Below, in pieces: positions 44,631 to 52,689 of a stretch of DNA of 64,000 bases (position 1 is the stretch's first letter; every line of letters begins with the position of its first letter). The notes beneath the pieces were generated by a model. It saw only the letters and a list, made by a program, of their open reading frames with translations. It was not told the origin of the DNA and ran no database searches. The stretch lies in NCBI GenBank assembly GCA_038239005.1, contig JBBSFE010000002.1:1-64000 (forward strand). The letters run 5' to 3'. The stretch comes from DASXHD01 sp038239005 (GTDB taxonomy: Bacteria; Myxococcota_A; Polyangia; Polyangiales; Polyangiaceae). Both the position numbers and the translations under genes were made by a program.

Positions 44631-46325
44631 ATGCGCTGGGTCCTGATCGCAACGTTCGTCATCGCGTGCGGAGATTCGGCGGCCACACAAGACGGCGGAG
44701 TGGTCGACAGCGGCGGCTCCTCCGACGCTCCACAGAGCAGCGACGGCGGCGACGCAGGCCCCGTAACTCCGACGATTTCGTCGTGGCTCGGCACGAACGT
44801 CTCCGCGGATTTGTCGCGCGTTGACATCACGTATCAGCTCAAGCCATTCGACACGCAAGCGAGCCAAAAAGACCCGAACGGATATCCTGTCGCCGGCGCG
44901 TCCGGCACGAGCTCGACCGACATCGGTTTCGTCCTCACCACAGGCACCTACAAAATTGCGTATGTCGGTACCGGCACGCTCGCTGTGTCGGGAATCGGCA
45001 AGCTCGGGCCCGCCTGGACGACGGTGAGCGGCGAGCAACGCAACACCGTCGACATCACGGGGACGCCCGGCGCATTCGGAAATTTTCTGACGCTCAAGAT
45101 CACGAACGCGCCCAGCCAAACGGTCCAGTCGATTCGCATCTTGTATCCCGGGTTCGACTACGCGACGCCTCCCATGTTCTTGCCGCAATTCATCAACGTG
45201 CTCAAACCGTTTCGCGCGCTGCGCTTCATGGATTGGGAGGCCACGAACAACAGCAAGCTCACCGACTGGGTCGACCGCCCTACAGCGACGCACTTCGGCG
45301 CGTCGTCTTTCGGCGAGCCGTACGAGCACATCGCCGAGCTCGTAAACGAGACGGGAAAAGACGCATGGATCACGATCCCCGAGCTCGCCAGCGACGACTT
45401 CATTCACCAGTTTGCAAAATTTCTCCGCGCGACGCTCGACTTCGGCCGCATCGCGACGGCGCGCCAAAGCCAAGGCTTCACGACGCCCTTCCAGGTCATC
45501 GTCGAAGATTCGAACGAAACGTGGAACCAAGGCTTCAGCGCCTACGCGACGTTCAGCGCAGCCGCGAAGGCGAACGCATCGCGCTACCCAGGAAAATATT
45601 CCGGCACGTATGGCCCCTCGTGGATGAGCGGCATCGGGGACTTGATGCAAGTCGGCCAGTACCACGGCGATCGACTCGCGAAGATCGCGACGATCTTCAA
45701 AACGGAATTCACCGATCAGGCGAGCGCGATTCATCCCGTGCTCTCGGGTTGGGCGCTCGGCGCCGTCTACAGCGATGTCGCCTTGCAGTTCATCCAAAAT
45801 AATTACGGCGATCCGAAAGGGTACGTCTCGTACATCGCGCAGGCGCCCTACTTCGCGCCACCCGACGACTCACAAACGGGCAACCTCGCGAGCCTCTTCG
45901 TGGCACTCGACCAAAGCATCACGTCGATGAACACCGTGATGCAGGATTTCAAAACGCTCGGCGCCCAGTGGGGCATTCCGATTGCCGCGTACGAAGGTGG
46001 GCAGGGGCTCTCGGGCAACACGAACCTCGCCATCAAGCACCTCGCGCAACACGACGCTCGCATGTACGCCGCGTACCAAACGTACGCGACGTTCTGGAAG
46101 ACGAACTTTGGCGAGTCGCTCTTCATGCACTTCTCGCTCGCGAGCGATCCGGGCATCCCCGAAAATATTTATCAGTACGGCTTTTGGGGATCGATCGACG
46201 GCGTCCTCACGGACACCACCACGTGCGGGAAAAACTTGCCCACGCTCACGGGAACCGAGAATCCGACCACCGTGCTCGGGCATTGCGCGAAGTATCAGGC
46301 GCTTGCCGACCACGTTCCGAACTAG
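44631..46325 (+). CDS. Secreted glycoside-hydrolase-like lipoprotein (TIM-barrel type)
   Basis: A 564-residue lipoprotein (signal with V-I-A-C), Gly/Ser/Asp linker, a beta domain (about 50-190), then a barrel-like region. R-F-M-D-W-E, W-I-T-I-P-E-L-A-S-D-D, V-I-V-E-D-S-N-E-T-W-N and I-A-A-Y-E-G-G-Q sit in the order seen in clan-A-like hydrolases and related cellulose-binding proteins of planctomycetes and myxobacteria. The Glu of S-N-E and the Glu of Y-E-G-G are the candidate acid/base and nucleophile. No GH number is assigned. Confidence 0.7.
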   Translation: MRWVLIATFVIACGDSAATQDGGVVDSGGSSDAPQSSDGGDAGPVTPTISSWLGTNVSADLSRVDITYQLKPFDTQASQKDPNGYPVAGASGTSSTDIGFVLTTGTYKIAYVGTGTLAVSGIGKLGPAWTTVSGEQRNTVDITGTPGAFGNFLTLKITNAPSQTVQSIRILYPGFDYATPPMFLPQFINVLKPFRALRFMDWEATNNSKLTDWVDRPTATHFGASSFGEPYEHIAELVNETGKDAWITIPELASDDFIHQFAKFLRATLDFGRIATARQSQGFTTPFQVIVEDSNETWNQGFSAYATFSAAAKANASRYPGKYSGTYGPSWMSGIGDLMQVGQYHGDRLAKIATIFKTEFTDQASAIHPVLSGWALGAVYSDVALQFIQNNYGDPKGYVSYIAQAPYFAPPDDSQTGNLASLFVALDQSITSMNTVMQDFKTLGAQWGIPIAAYEGGQGLSGNTNLAIKHLAQHDARMYAAYQTYATFWKTNFGESLFMHFSLASDPGIPENIYQYGFWGSIDGVLTDTTTCGKNLPTLTGTENPTTVLGHCAKYQALADHVPN

Positions 46326-46440
46326 AAATCGCCGCTCGGGCGTTTCATCTTCGGAGAGCGCGGCACCCATTTTAGGCCGGTTTCGTGACAGCCGAAAAAA
46401 AGGGCTCGCCGACGCATCGAGTTTCTTGCGATCATCCATC

Positions 46441-48402
46441 ATGGGCGCCGAATCCGCAGACCGTCACTCCGGGTACTTACCCGGGCTCGATGGCATCCGC
46501 GCGATCGCGGTCGGGTCGGTTGTTGCGTACCACCTGCACGCGCCCTTCTTCGACGGCGGGCTCCTCGGCGTCAGCGTGTTCTTCACGCTCAGCGGGTACC
46601 TCATCACGTCGCTCCTGATTCACGGATTCGAAGAGCGCGGTCGCATCGATTTGAAAGCGTTTTGGATTCGGCGCGCGCGTCGACTTCTGCCGGCGCTGCT
46701 TCTCATGTTGCCGGTCGTTGCCGCCACGACCGCCATCGCTCGACCGGAGAAGCTCACGGCGACGATCCGCCAAGTGATCTACGCGCTCCTCTATGTCGCG
46801 AACTGGACGACCATCGCGAACGGCGACGACTACTTCCAACGCTTCACCGGCCCCGGCCCACTCGATCACTTGTGGTCGCTCGCGATCGAGGAGCAGTTTT
46901 ACATCGTTTGGCCGCTACTCGTTTTCGGGATGCTCTGGCTCGGGCGTCGCTTTGCGTCGGGGCGCGTGCTGCTTGCCATCGTCACCATCGGACTCGCCGC
47001 TGCGTCCACGTGGGCGATCATGCATCTCTACCATCCGAACGCGATGAACAACACGCGCGCGTATGAAGGCACCGATGCGCGCGCGGCTTCGCTCGTCGTC
47101 GGTGCGCTCGCTGCGATGGCGATTCCGTTCGACAAGGTCACCGAAGTGTCTCGCCCGTGGCGCATCGCGCTCGACTTCGTCGGGGTGCTCGGCCTCGCCG
47201 GCGTCATCCTTTGCATCGCGCGCACCGACGAGTATTCGCCGTTCCTCTATCGAGGAGGAGAGCTCGTGCTCGCGACATCGACCGCGGCGCTCGCGATCGC
47301 TGCCTCGCATCCGAAAACGCTCTTGGCGCGCGCGCTCGGCGTTTTGCCGCTGCGCTGGGTCGGAGCGCGCTCTTATGGCGTGTATTTGTGGCATTTACCG
47401 GTCGTTGCGTTCATGCCAGCCGCGGTGCTGATGGACCGACCCGTGCTGCGCGGCGCGGTGCAGCTCGCGCTCATCATGCTCCTCGCGGCCGCGTCGTTCC
47501 GTTTGATCGAAGATCCGATTCGCCGTCGCGCAACCGCGCCGCGCATGGCTCGTGCACGGCGAAGCGTCACGCTCTCCGCGAGCCTCGCGTTTCGCGCGAT
47601 CGTTCTCGTTCCCGTTGCGACCGTCGCGCTTGTCGTGTGGCCGCTCAGCTGTCGCGCGCCGACCGAGCTCGAAGCACTCGCGCAGGAGCCCGTGTCCACC
47701 GGAGTCGTCGTTGCACCCGAGGAGCCAGCGCCCACCACGACGACCGAGACGGCAGTCGTCAAACCACCCGACTCTCTCATGACGTCATGCAAAGAGGTCG
47801 CGCACGTCGGCGACTCGACGTCGCTCGGTCTGGTGTCGTCGCAGCTCTTGCCGAGCGCCGATGACCGCATCGCCGCGCGTTATCACTCCATCGGCGTCGA
47901 GCGCTTCTGGCCCGAGATCAACGGCGCGCGCAGCATGGTCGAGAAATACAAAGACCAACCGAACGCCACCGAGGTCGTCAAACGCCGCCGCTCGGCGGGC
48001 TACACCGGCTGCTACGTGCTCGCGCTCGGCACCAACGACCCAGCCAACACGGCAGGCAACGCCGCGATGCTCAGCACGCGCATCGACACCATGATGTCGC
48101 AAATCGGCAACACGCCAGTGCTCTGGACGACGACGAAGACGTTGAAGGAAAAGGGCCCCTACCAGAACGCAAACATGGCGAGCTGGAACGACACCGTCGT
48201 GAAAGCGTGCGCGCGCCACCCGAACATGCGCGTGTACGATTGGGCGACCGAGGTCCACGACGACTGGTTCACCACCGACGGCATCCACTTCAACACGCTC
48301 GGCTACCGCGAACGCGCTGCCCGCATCGCAAAAGCCCTCGCCCGCGCGTTCCCGAAAGAGGGATCTCCGCCGACGGAATGCGTCGTCCACGCAGCTGAGT
48401 AG
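46441..48402 (+). CDS. OatA-like acyltransferase-3 with SGNH domain
   Basis: 653 residues from ATG 46441. About ten membrane helices of the acyltransferase-3 family open with P-G-L-D-G-I-R-A-I-A-V and contain L-W-S-L-A-I-E-E-Q-F-Y-I-V-W. A C-terminal extracytoplasmic SGNH hydrolase-like domain follows (V-G-D-S-T-S-L-G, G-T-N-D-P-A, D-G-I-H-F-N-T-L-G-Y). This two-domain plan matches OatA/PatA-type enzymes that O-acetylate peptidoglycan or other surface glycans. The Asp-x-x-His dyad is present; the target polymer is not known. Confidence 0.88.
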   Translation: MGAESADRHSGYLPGLDGIRAIAVGSVVAYHLHAPFFDGGLLGVSVFFTLSGYLITSLLIHGFEERGRIDLKAFWIRRARRLLPALLLMLPVVAATTAIARPEKLTATIRQVIYALLYVANWTTIANGDDYFQRFTGPGPLDHLWSLAIEEQFYIVWPLLVFGMLWLGRRFASGRVLLAIVTIGLAAASTWAIMHLYHPNAMNNTRAYEGTDARAASLVVGALAAMAIPFDKVTEVSRPWRIALDFVGVLGLAGVILCIARTDEYSPFLYRGGELVLATSTAALAIAASHPKTLLARALGVLPLRWVGARSYGVYLWHLPVVAFMPAAVLMDRPVLRGAVQLALIMLLAAASFRLIEDPIRRRATAPRMARARRSVTLSASLAFRAIVLVPVATVALVVWPLSCRAPTELEALAQEPVSTGVVVAPEEPAPTTTTETAVVKPPDSLMTSCKEVAHVGDSTSLGLVSSQLLPSADDRIAARYHSIGVERFWPEINGARSMVEKYKDQPNATEVVKRRRSAGYTGCYVLALGTNDPANTAGNAAMLSTRIDTMMSQIGNTPVLWTTTKTLKEKGPYQNANMASWNDTVVKACARHPNMRVYDWATEVHDDWFTTDGIHFNTLGYRERAARIAKALARAFPKEGSPPTECVVHAAE

Positions 48403-48509
48403 GTCGCTTCCATTCAGTGTTCGGAGAACGACGACCAAGGCCGAATCACGATCGTCCAGCCAACCGGAACGATTCAGGTCGACTGAGCGCCGGCATCGCC
48501 GATTCGAAT

Positions 48510-48529
48510 GTGCAATAAAATGGTTGCAC
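48510..48529. promoter_or_regulatory. ArsR-type operator 1
   Basis: GTGCAA-N8-TTGCAC, a perfect six-base inverted repeat about 50 bases upstream of the SRPBCC start. It shares the half-site GTGCAA with operator 2, and the two centres are 46 bases apart. It probably overlaps the promoter. Confidence 0.7.
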
Positions 48530-48553
48530 GTTGGCGCGAGTGGGGTTACCTAT

Positions 48554-48577
48554 AAGTGCAACCAAGGAGTTGCACTT
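48554..48577. promoter_or_regulatory. ArsR-type operator 2 enclosing the RBS
   Basis: A perfect nine-base inverted repeat (AAGTGCAAC and GTTGCACTT) around a six-base centre, CAAGGA, that overlaps the ribosome-binding site (AAGGAG). It ends one base before ATG 48579. A bound repressor or an RNA hairpin could block translation start. Confidence 0.72.
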
Positions 48578-48578
48578 C

Positions 48579-49034
48579 ATGAGCGCCACGGATCGCATCG
48601 AAAAACAGGTCATCTTGCGCGCGCCCCGAGCTCGCGTTTGGCGCGCGCTCACCAACGCCGAGGAGTTTGGCGCTTGGTTTCGCGTGAAGCTCGAGGGGTC
48701 GTTCGCCGCGGGCGCGTCCGTACGCGGTCGCCTCACGATCCCCAAGTACGAGCACGTCACCATGACGCTCGACATCGTTCGCATCGAGCCCGAGTCGCTC
48801 TTCTCGTATCGGTGGCACCCGTACGCCATGGACCCGAAGGTCGACTACGCGAGCGAGCCGCCGACGCTCGTCGAGTTTCGTCTCGAGGACGCCGAGGGAG
48901 GCACGCGCCTCTCCATCGTGGAGTCCGGCTTCGATGCGTTGCCTGCAGCGCGCCGCGACGAAGCGTTTCGCATGAACGACGGCGGTTGGACGGCGCAAAG
49001 CAAAAACCTGGCGAGCCATGTCGAGAGCAAGTGA
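48579..49034 (+). CDS. SRPBCC (AHSA1/START-like) protein
   Basis: The start at ATG 48579 is set by AAGGAG within the upstream palindrome and gives 151 residues. It has the AHSA1 pattern: I-L-R-A-P-R-A-R-V-W-R-A-L-T-N-A-E-E-F-G-A-W-F and later E-F-R-L-E-D-A-E-G-G-T-R-L. SRPBCC folds bind hydrophobic ligands. Its stop overlaps the ArsR start by 17 bases. Such SRPBCC-ArsR pairs are widespread, and the regulator usually represses the operon. Confidence 0.9.
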   Translation: MSATDRIEKQVILRAPRARVWRALTNAEEFGAWFRVKLEGSFAAGASVRGRLTIPKYEHVTMTLDIVRIEPESLFSYRWHPYAMDPKVDYASEPPTLVEFRLEDAEGGTRLSIVESGFDALPAARRDEAFRMNDGGWTAQSKNLASHVESK

Positions 49035-49356
49035 AGCGCGCCTCGCAGAGGTAGCGCCCGTGTTCGCGGCGCTCGGCGATCCGACGCGACTGCGCCTCGT
49101 CACGCGGCTGTGCGGCGGGCCGCTCTCGATCACCGTGCTCAGCGAAGACGAGCCCGTCACGCGGCAGGCGATCACGAAACACCTTGAAGCGCTCTCGCTG
49201 GCGGGTCTCGTGCGCGACACGCGCGCCGGTCGCGAGCGGCTTTGGGAGCTTCAACCGAAGAGGCTCGAGACTGCGCGTCGCACGCTCGAGCACATCTCCG
49301 CGCAATGGGACGACGCACTACGAAGGCTCGCAGAATACATCGAGGAAAAGGAGTGA
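49018..49356 (+). CDS. ArsR-family transcriptional regulator
   Basis: A 112-residue winged-helix regulator: V-F-A-A-L-G-D-P-T-R-L-R-L-V, then I-T-V-L-S, then T-R-Q-A-I-T-K-H-L-E-A-L as the recognition helix. It lacks the C-x-C metal site of arsenic sensors, so it likely responds to another signal. Its gene is between two SRPBCC genes, and the two GTGCAA palindromes upstream are its likely binding sites. Confidence 0.9.
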   Translation: MSRASEARLAEVAPVFAALGDPTRLRLVTRLCGGPLSITVLSEDEPVTRQAITKHLEALSLAGLVRDTRAGRERLWELQPKRLETARRTLEHISAQWDDALRRLAEYIEEKE

Positions 49357-49361
49357 ATCAC

Positions 49362-49790
49362 ATGGTCAACATTCTTCATCGAGTTGGGATTGCTGCATCG
49401 GCGAACAAAGTCTACGAGGCGCTCACCACGCTCGAAGGCAATCAGGGATGGTGGGATTCGAACGCAAAGGGCGACGCAAAGAAGAACGGCGTTTTGACGT
49501 TCTTCAAAGACGTCGACATGAAAGTCGTCGAGACCCAACCGAACGAGCTCGTGAAATGGAAGTGCGTGAGAGGGCCTGCCGAGTGGGTCGACACCGAGAT
49601 CATTTTCGAGCTCGTGCAAAGGGGAGCGCAGACGTTCGTCCTCTTCTCGCATGTTGGCTGGAAGAACCCGGTCGAGTTCATGCACCACTGCAGCACGCAG
49701 TGGGCGTACTTCGTCGTGAGTCTGAAGGAGCTCGTCGAGACGGGCAAAGGACATCCCGCGCCGGACGAAATGAAATTGTACGCACCCTAG
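49362..49790 (+). CDS. SRPBCC (AHSA1-like) protein, second copy
   Basis: The start at ATG 49362 (AAGGAG lies 8 bases upstream) gives 142 residues: R-V-G-I-A-A-S-A-N-K-V-Y-E-A-L-T, then W-W-D-S-N-A-K-G, with the C-terminal amphipathic helix S-L-K-E-L-V-E. It is related in fold to 48579-49034 but not close in sequence. Third gene of the ArsR-controlled operon; a bound ligand or its transport is a plausible role. Confidence 0.88.
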   Translation: MVNILHRVGIAASANKVYEALTTLEGNQGWWDSNAKGDAKKNGVLTFFKDVDMKVVETQPNELVKWKCVRGPAEWVDTEIIFELVQRGAQTFVLFSHVGWKNPVEFMHHCSTQWAYFVVSLKELVETGKGHPAPDEMKLYAP

Positions 49791-49851
49791 TTGGGCGCCT
49801 CGATGCGCGCGTGCGCGTGCCCGCGCGCCGTCAGCAGGATATAGTGCGCCG

Positions 49852-50718
49852 ATGAACTGCTCGCGTTGCGGCGAAGCTCTGCGCGGTCGATTTTGCACGG
49901 GTTGTGGGCTTGCTGTCGCACCATCCGGCCCGCCGCTCGTGATGCCCGACGGGGACTGGATTGCGGTGATCGTGCGCGGCCCCATCTCGGCGGGTCAGCC
50001 GGTCGCTGTGGGCGCCGGTTATCGCTTTCACGCGTTCGTCGGGAGCGAAGCGTGGTCCGCGTCGCCCGAGGGTCACAAGAAACCGGATCGCATGACGTGG
50101 ACTCTCGAGGCCGGTCAGCACCTCGCGGCCGAGCCATGCGATCTCGGCGCTTGGGTTCGCGTCGCCGGGCTACCCGTCGTGATCGAATCGCACACGAACA
50201 AGCTCACGACTCGAGCGGGCGTGTACGAAGGTCGCGTCATCATTCAAACCGAGTTTCTGCTCGCGGATGTGTTCGGCACCGTCAAGCTTTTGGGCCTCAG
50301 CACCGGAATCGCAGTCGACGACGTGAAGGACGACATGCAGCAGCCGGTGGGCATCGCGATCGACATGGTGCTCTCCGAGCGACTCGGCACGGGCGCGTGG
50401 TCGATCAACGGCCTCGAAAGTGGCGCGCAAATGAACGACTTCTGCCGCGCCATCGAAGACGTCTACAACACGAACAGGGTCGACAAATATTTCACGAGCA
50501 CGGCGATTCGAATTCCGAACGGGCAAATCTCGTTCACGCTGCTCGACGCGCCCGCGCTGCTCGCACCTGGCTCGCGCGTGATGGTCACCGCACCCGACGG
50601 CAATCGCTATCCCGCCATCGTGCAACAAATCGCCGACGGGCAAGCGCTCGTGGCGTTCGCCGGCGGCGGAGCTCCGCCTCGCTGGGTCCCGAGTCAGTAC
50701 GTGAGCGCGATTGAGTGA
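49852..50718 (+). CDS. Zinc-ribbon protein of unknown function
   Basis: A 288-residue soluble protein. N-terminal zinc ribbon C-S-R-C-G then C-T-G-C-G (residues 3-19), a beta-rich core that repeats strands with G-V-Y-E-G-R-V-I-I-Q-T-E, and a C-terminal Tudor-like barrel (P-G-S-R-V-M-V-T-A-P-D-G-N-R-Y-P-A-I-V). Zinc-ribbon leaders of this kind occur in many unrelated bacterial proteins. I have no family for the core. Confidence 0.75.
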   Translation: MNCSRCGEALRGRFCTGCGLAVAPSGPPLVMPDGDWIAVIVRGPISAGQPVAVGAGYRFHAFVGSEAWSASPEGHKKPDRMTWTLEAGQHLAAEPCDLGAWVRVAGLPVVIESHTNKLTTRAGVYEGRVIIQTEFLLADVFGTVKLLGLSTGIAVDDVKDDMQQPVGIAIDMVLSERLGTGAWSINGLESGAQMNDFCRAIEDVYNTNRVDKYFTSTAIRIPNGQISFTLLDAPALLAPGSRVMVTAPDGNRYPAIVQQIADGQALVAFAGGGAPPRWVPSQYVSAIE

Positions 50719-50719
50719 C

Positions 50720-51148
50720 TCAGGGGAAATAGCCGCTGCAGCGACCGCCCGAGCAGCTGCCGCCCTTGCAATCGGAGCTCGTGCTGCATGCGCCGCATTG
50801 GCCACTCGAGCAATTGCCGTTGCCTTTGCAATCGGAGCTCGTGCTGCACGCGCCGCACATGCCGCCGGAGCACGAACCGGTTTTGCAATCGGAGCTCGTG
50901 CTGCAGTGGTTGCATGTTCCGCTGGAGCATGTCCCATGACCGCTGCAATCGGAGCTCGTGCTGCAGTGACCGCACTGCCCACCCGAGCACGTGCCGTACC
51001 CGCCGCAATCGGAGCTCGTGCTGCAAAGCGAGACGCCGTCTCCGATTTCCGCGAGCGAGGGATTTGCGCGTGACGACTGCGCGCCAACCAAGAGGACGCA
51101 ACCCGCGGTCAACAGCACTCCGCCCACCTGAAATGCAATTTGCTTCAT
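50720..51148 (-). CDS. Secreted Cys-rich repeat protein
   Basis: A 142-residue protein with a signal peptide (residues 1-28, cleaved near S-S-R-A-N). The mature part is five tandem repeats of about 19-20 residues, each starting C-S-T-S-S-D-C and ending with a C-S-x-G-x-C-type segment. The four Cys per repeat could form internal disulfides, giving a rod-like domain. At DNA level the core is repeated exactly (see the repeat feature). Function unknown; a surface spacer or binding protein is plausible. Confidence 0.82.
   Translation of the reverse strand: MKQIAFQVGGVLLTAGCVLLVGAQSSRANPSLAEIGDGVSLCSTSSDCGGYGTCSGGQCGHCSTSSDCSGHGTCSSGTCNHCSTSSDCKTGSCSGGMCGACSTSSDCKGNGNCSSGQCGACSTSSDCKGGSCSGGRCSGYFP
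50768..51025 (-). repeat. Five direct repeats in the Cys-rich protein gene
   Basis: A 21-base core (GCAATCGGAGCTCGTGCTGC plus A, plus strand) recurs exactly at 50768, 50828, 50885, 50945 and 51005, i.e. with spacings of 60, 57, 60 and 60 bases. It encodes the invariant C-S-T-S-S-D-C. Intervening sequence differs, so this is a recently homogenised coding repeat and not a CRISPR array. Confidence 0.93.
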
Positions 51149-51171
51149 GGCACTGACCTTATCATGCGTGC

Positions 51172-51825
51172 ATGCGCGTCGCGTTCACGACTTTGCTCCT
51201 CGGCCTAGCATGTAACCCGACGCCATCGGTCGCACCCGTGACCACAACGACGACGGCGAGCGCAACGCCGCTGCCGATGCCAACGCCGGTCGTCATGGCG
51301 AGCGCGTCGCCGCTTGCCTCTGCGTCGGTCGTGGACCGAGCGCCCGACATCGATCTCCGCGCGTGGCTTACGGAGCGCAAAGTGAAGCCGCCCGCTGACG
51401 TCGACATGATCAACTCGTGCCGCTCCATCAAGCTCGGCGGCCGCGACGCAGCCTGGTGCGATCAGGGCGCGCCTACCGAGGGCACCATCGGTGGCGAGAG
51501 CGTCTTTTCGCTTCAGATATTTTCGGCCGATGGCCTGGTCATCAAAGTTCCGATGGCTGCAGGCCCGCTCGACAATGACTTCATCATGCCTGGCAACACC
51601 GACCCCGATGCAGGCCAATACATCGTGCTCGATGCGCGGCTCGACCCTTCGGGCAATTCACTCACGTTGGCCGAAAAACCAGGGAAATCTTGCGGCGAAG
51701 TTCTTGCAAAATACACGCAAAAAGAATTTGCGCCGCACCGCCGCGTCGTCCAAAAAGTGTGCTCCGCGCGCGGCACCTACACGCTTCAGTCAGGCAAGCT
51801 CGTTCGGAGCACGGGAAACCCATGA
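51172..51825 (+). CDS. Lipoprotein, unknown
   Basis: A 217-residue protein with signal peptide and lipobox (L-L-G-L-A-C), a Thr/Pro/Ala/Ser linker and a domain from about residue 55. W-L-T-E-R-K-V-K-P and two Cys in the first half (N-S-C-R, A-W-C-D) plus two near the end (K-S-C-G, K-V-C-S) suggest two disulfides. No family is recognised. Its stop overlaps the start of the FrnE-like gene by four bases. Confidence 0.75.
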   Translation: MRVAFTTLLLGLACNPTPSVAPVTTTTTASATPLPMPTPVVMASASPLASASVVDRAPDIDLRAWLTERKVKPPADVDMINSCRSIKLGGRDAAWCDQGAPTEGTIGGESVFSLQIFSADGLVIKVPMAAGPLDNDFIMPGNTDPDAGQYIVLDARLDPSGNSLTLAEKPGKSCGEVLAKYTQKEFAPHRRVVQKVCSARGTYTLQSGKLVRSTGNP

Positions 51826-52469
51826 ACAAGACGCTCGAGGTCGAGGTTTGGTCGGACATCGTTTGCCCCTGGTGCGCCATCGGCAAGCGCAGGCTCGAGA
51901 TGGCCATCGCGAAGCTTCCCGACAAGGACGCCGTGCGCGTTCGATGGCGATCGTTCGAGCTCGACCCATCTGCGCCGGCCGTGCGCGAAGAAGACAACGT
52001 GACGCATCTCGCGAAAAAATACGGGCGCACGAAATCCGAAGCTCTAGCGATGATGCAACGAGTCGTCGATACCGCGGCCGCCGATGGGCTCGACCTGAAG
52101 CTTTCGAGCGCGCGCTCGGGAAACACGTTCGATGGGCATCGCGTGCTTCACCTCGCCGCCGAGAAGGGCGTGCAAGCTGCCGTGAAAGACCGCTTCATGC
52201 GCGGCTACATGACCGAAGGCCTCGCGATTGGCGATCACGAAGTCCTCGTGCGACTTGCGTCCGAAGCCGGGCTCGACGCCGAAGAGGTGCGCGCTGTCCT
52301 TTCGAGCGATCGCTACGCCAAAGAAGTGCGAGCCGACGAAGAGACCGCGCGCGAGCTCGGCATTCGAGGCGTTCCGTTCTTCGTGCTCGCTGGAAAGTAC
52401 GCGGTATCGGGCGCCCAACCCGCCGACGTGCTCTTGTCAGCGCTCGAAGAAGCGTTCAGTGCACAGTGA
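51822..52469 (+). CDS. DsbA-family FrnE-like thiol oxidoreductase
   Basis: The start at ATG 51822 overlaps the previous stop (ATGA) and gives 215 residues. C15-P-W-C18 is the redox motif in V-W-S-D-I-V-C-P-W-C, followed by the FrnE-type R-R-L-E-M-A, F-E-L-D-P and late G-V-P-F-F-V-L-A-G-K-Y-A-V-S-G-A-Q. FrnE-like proteins are cytoplasmic disulfide isomerase/oxidoreductases, often linked to oxidative stress. There is no signal peptide, in agreement. Confidence 0.92.
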   Translation: MNKTLEVEVWSDIVCPWCAIGKRRLEMAIAKLPDKDAVRVRWRSFELDPSAPAVREEDNVTHLAKKYGRTKSEALAMMQRVVDTAAADGLDLKLSSARSGNTFDGHRVLHLAAEKGVQAAVKDRFMRGYMTEGLAIGDHEVLVRLASEAGLDAEEVRAVLSSDRYAKEVRADEETARELGIRGVPFFVLAGKYAVSGAQPADVLLSALEEAFSAQ

Positions 52470-52689
52470 CGTTGAAGGTCGCGCCCGAGCTCAGAACGAA
52501 CCCAGCGAGGAACGCTTTGTCAGCGTCGTTGCGCCCCATTCTCACAATCACGGGTGGGAGGGCCGCGTCGATGGCGACGTCGATCGTCGTCGTGTCTGAG
52601 GAAGCGTCCACGATCGGCGTCGCGTCGACCCCGGCGTCCGCGGCGAAAGGGGCGTCGAAAGAAACGTCGGGCGTGGAAGAGTAGCTCAC
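52456..52689 (-). CDS. Small unknown protein coupled to the DUF1624 gene
   Basis: The start at GTG 52689 overlaps the stop of the upstream DUF1624 gene (GTGA) and gives 77 residues. It opens M-S-Y-S-S-T-P-D-V and carries a Asp/Ala-rich segment (A-A-D-A-G-V-D-A-T) then P-P-V-I-V-R-M-G-R-N-D-A-D-K-A. It has no signal peptide although its composition resembles the lipoprotein linkers, so it may be a lipoprotein tail whose 5' end was lost. Confidence 0.5.
   Translation of the reverse strand: MSYSSTPDVSFDAPFAADAGVDATPIVDASSDTTTIDVAIDAALPPVIVRMGRNDADKAFLAGFVLSSGATFNVTVH

Noticed and set aside
44391..45797. Long open frame opposite the GH-like lipoprotein gene
   Set aside because: Arg-rich and lacking any motif; it mirrors a real gene with signal peptide and conserved sites on the other strand. 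High GC content produces such antisense frames throughout.
48403..48509. Gap upstream of the ArsR operon checked for an RNA gene
   Set aside because: No tRNA-like or riboswitch-like pattern; only the operator region beyond 48510 is structured.
50768..51025. Regularly spaced identical 21-base repeats, CRISPR-like
   Set aside because: The spacers are 36-39 bases of in-frame coding sequence, and the repeat encodes the Cys motif of an exported protein. No cas genes are present.
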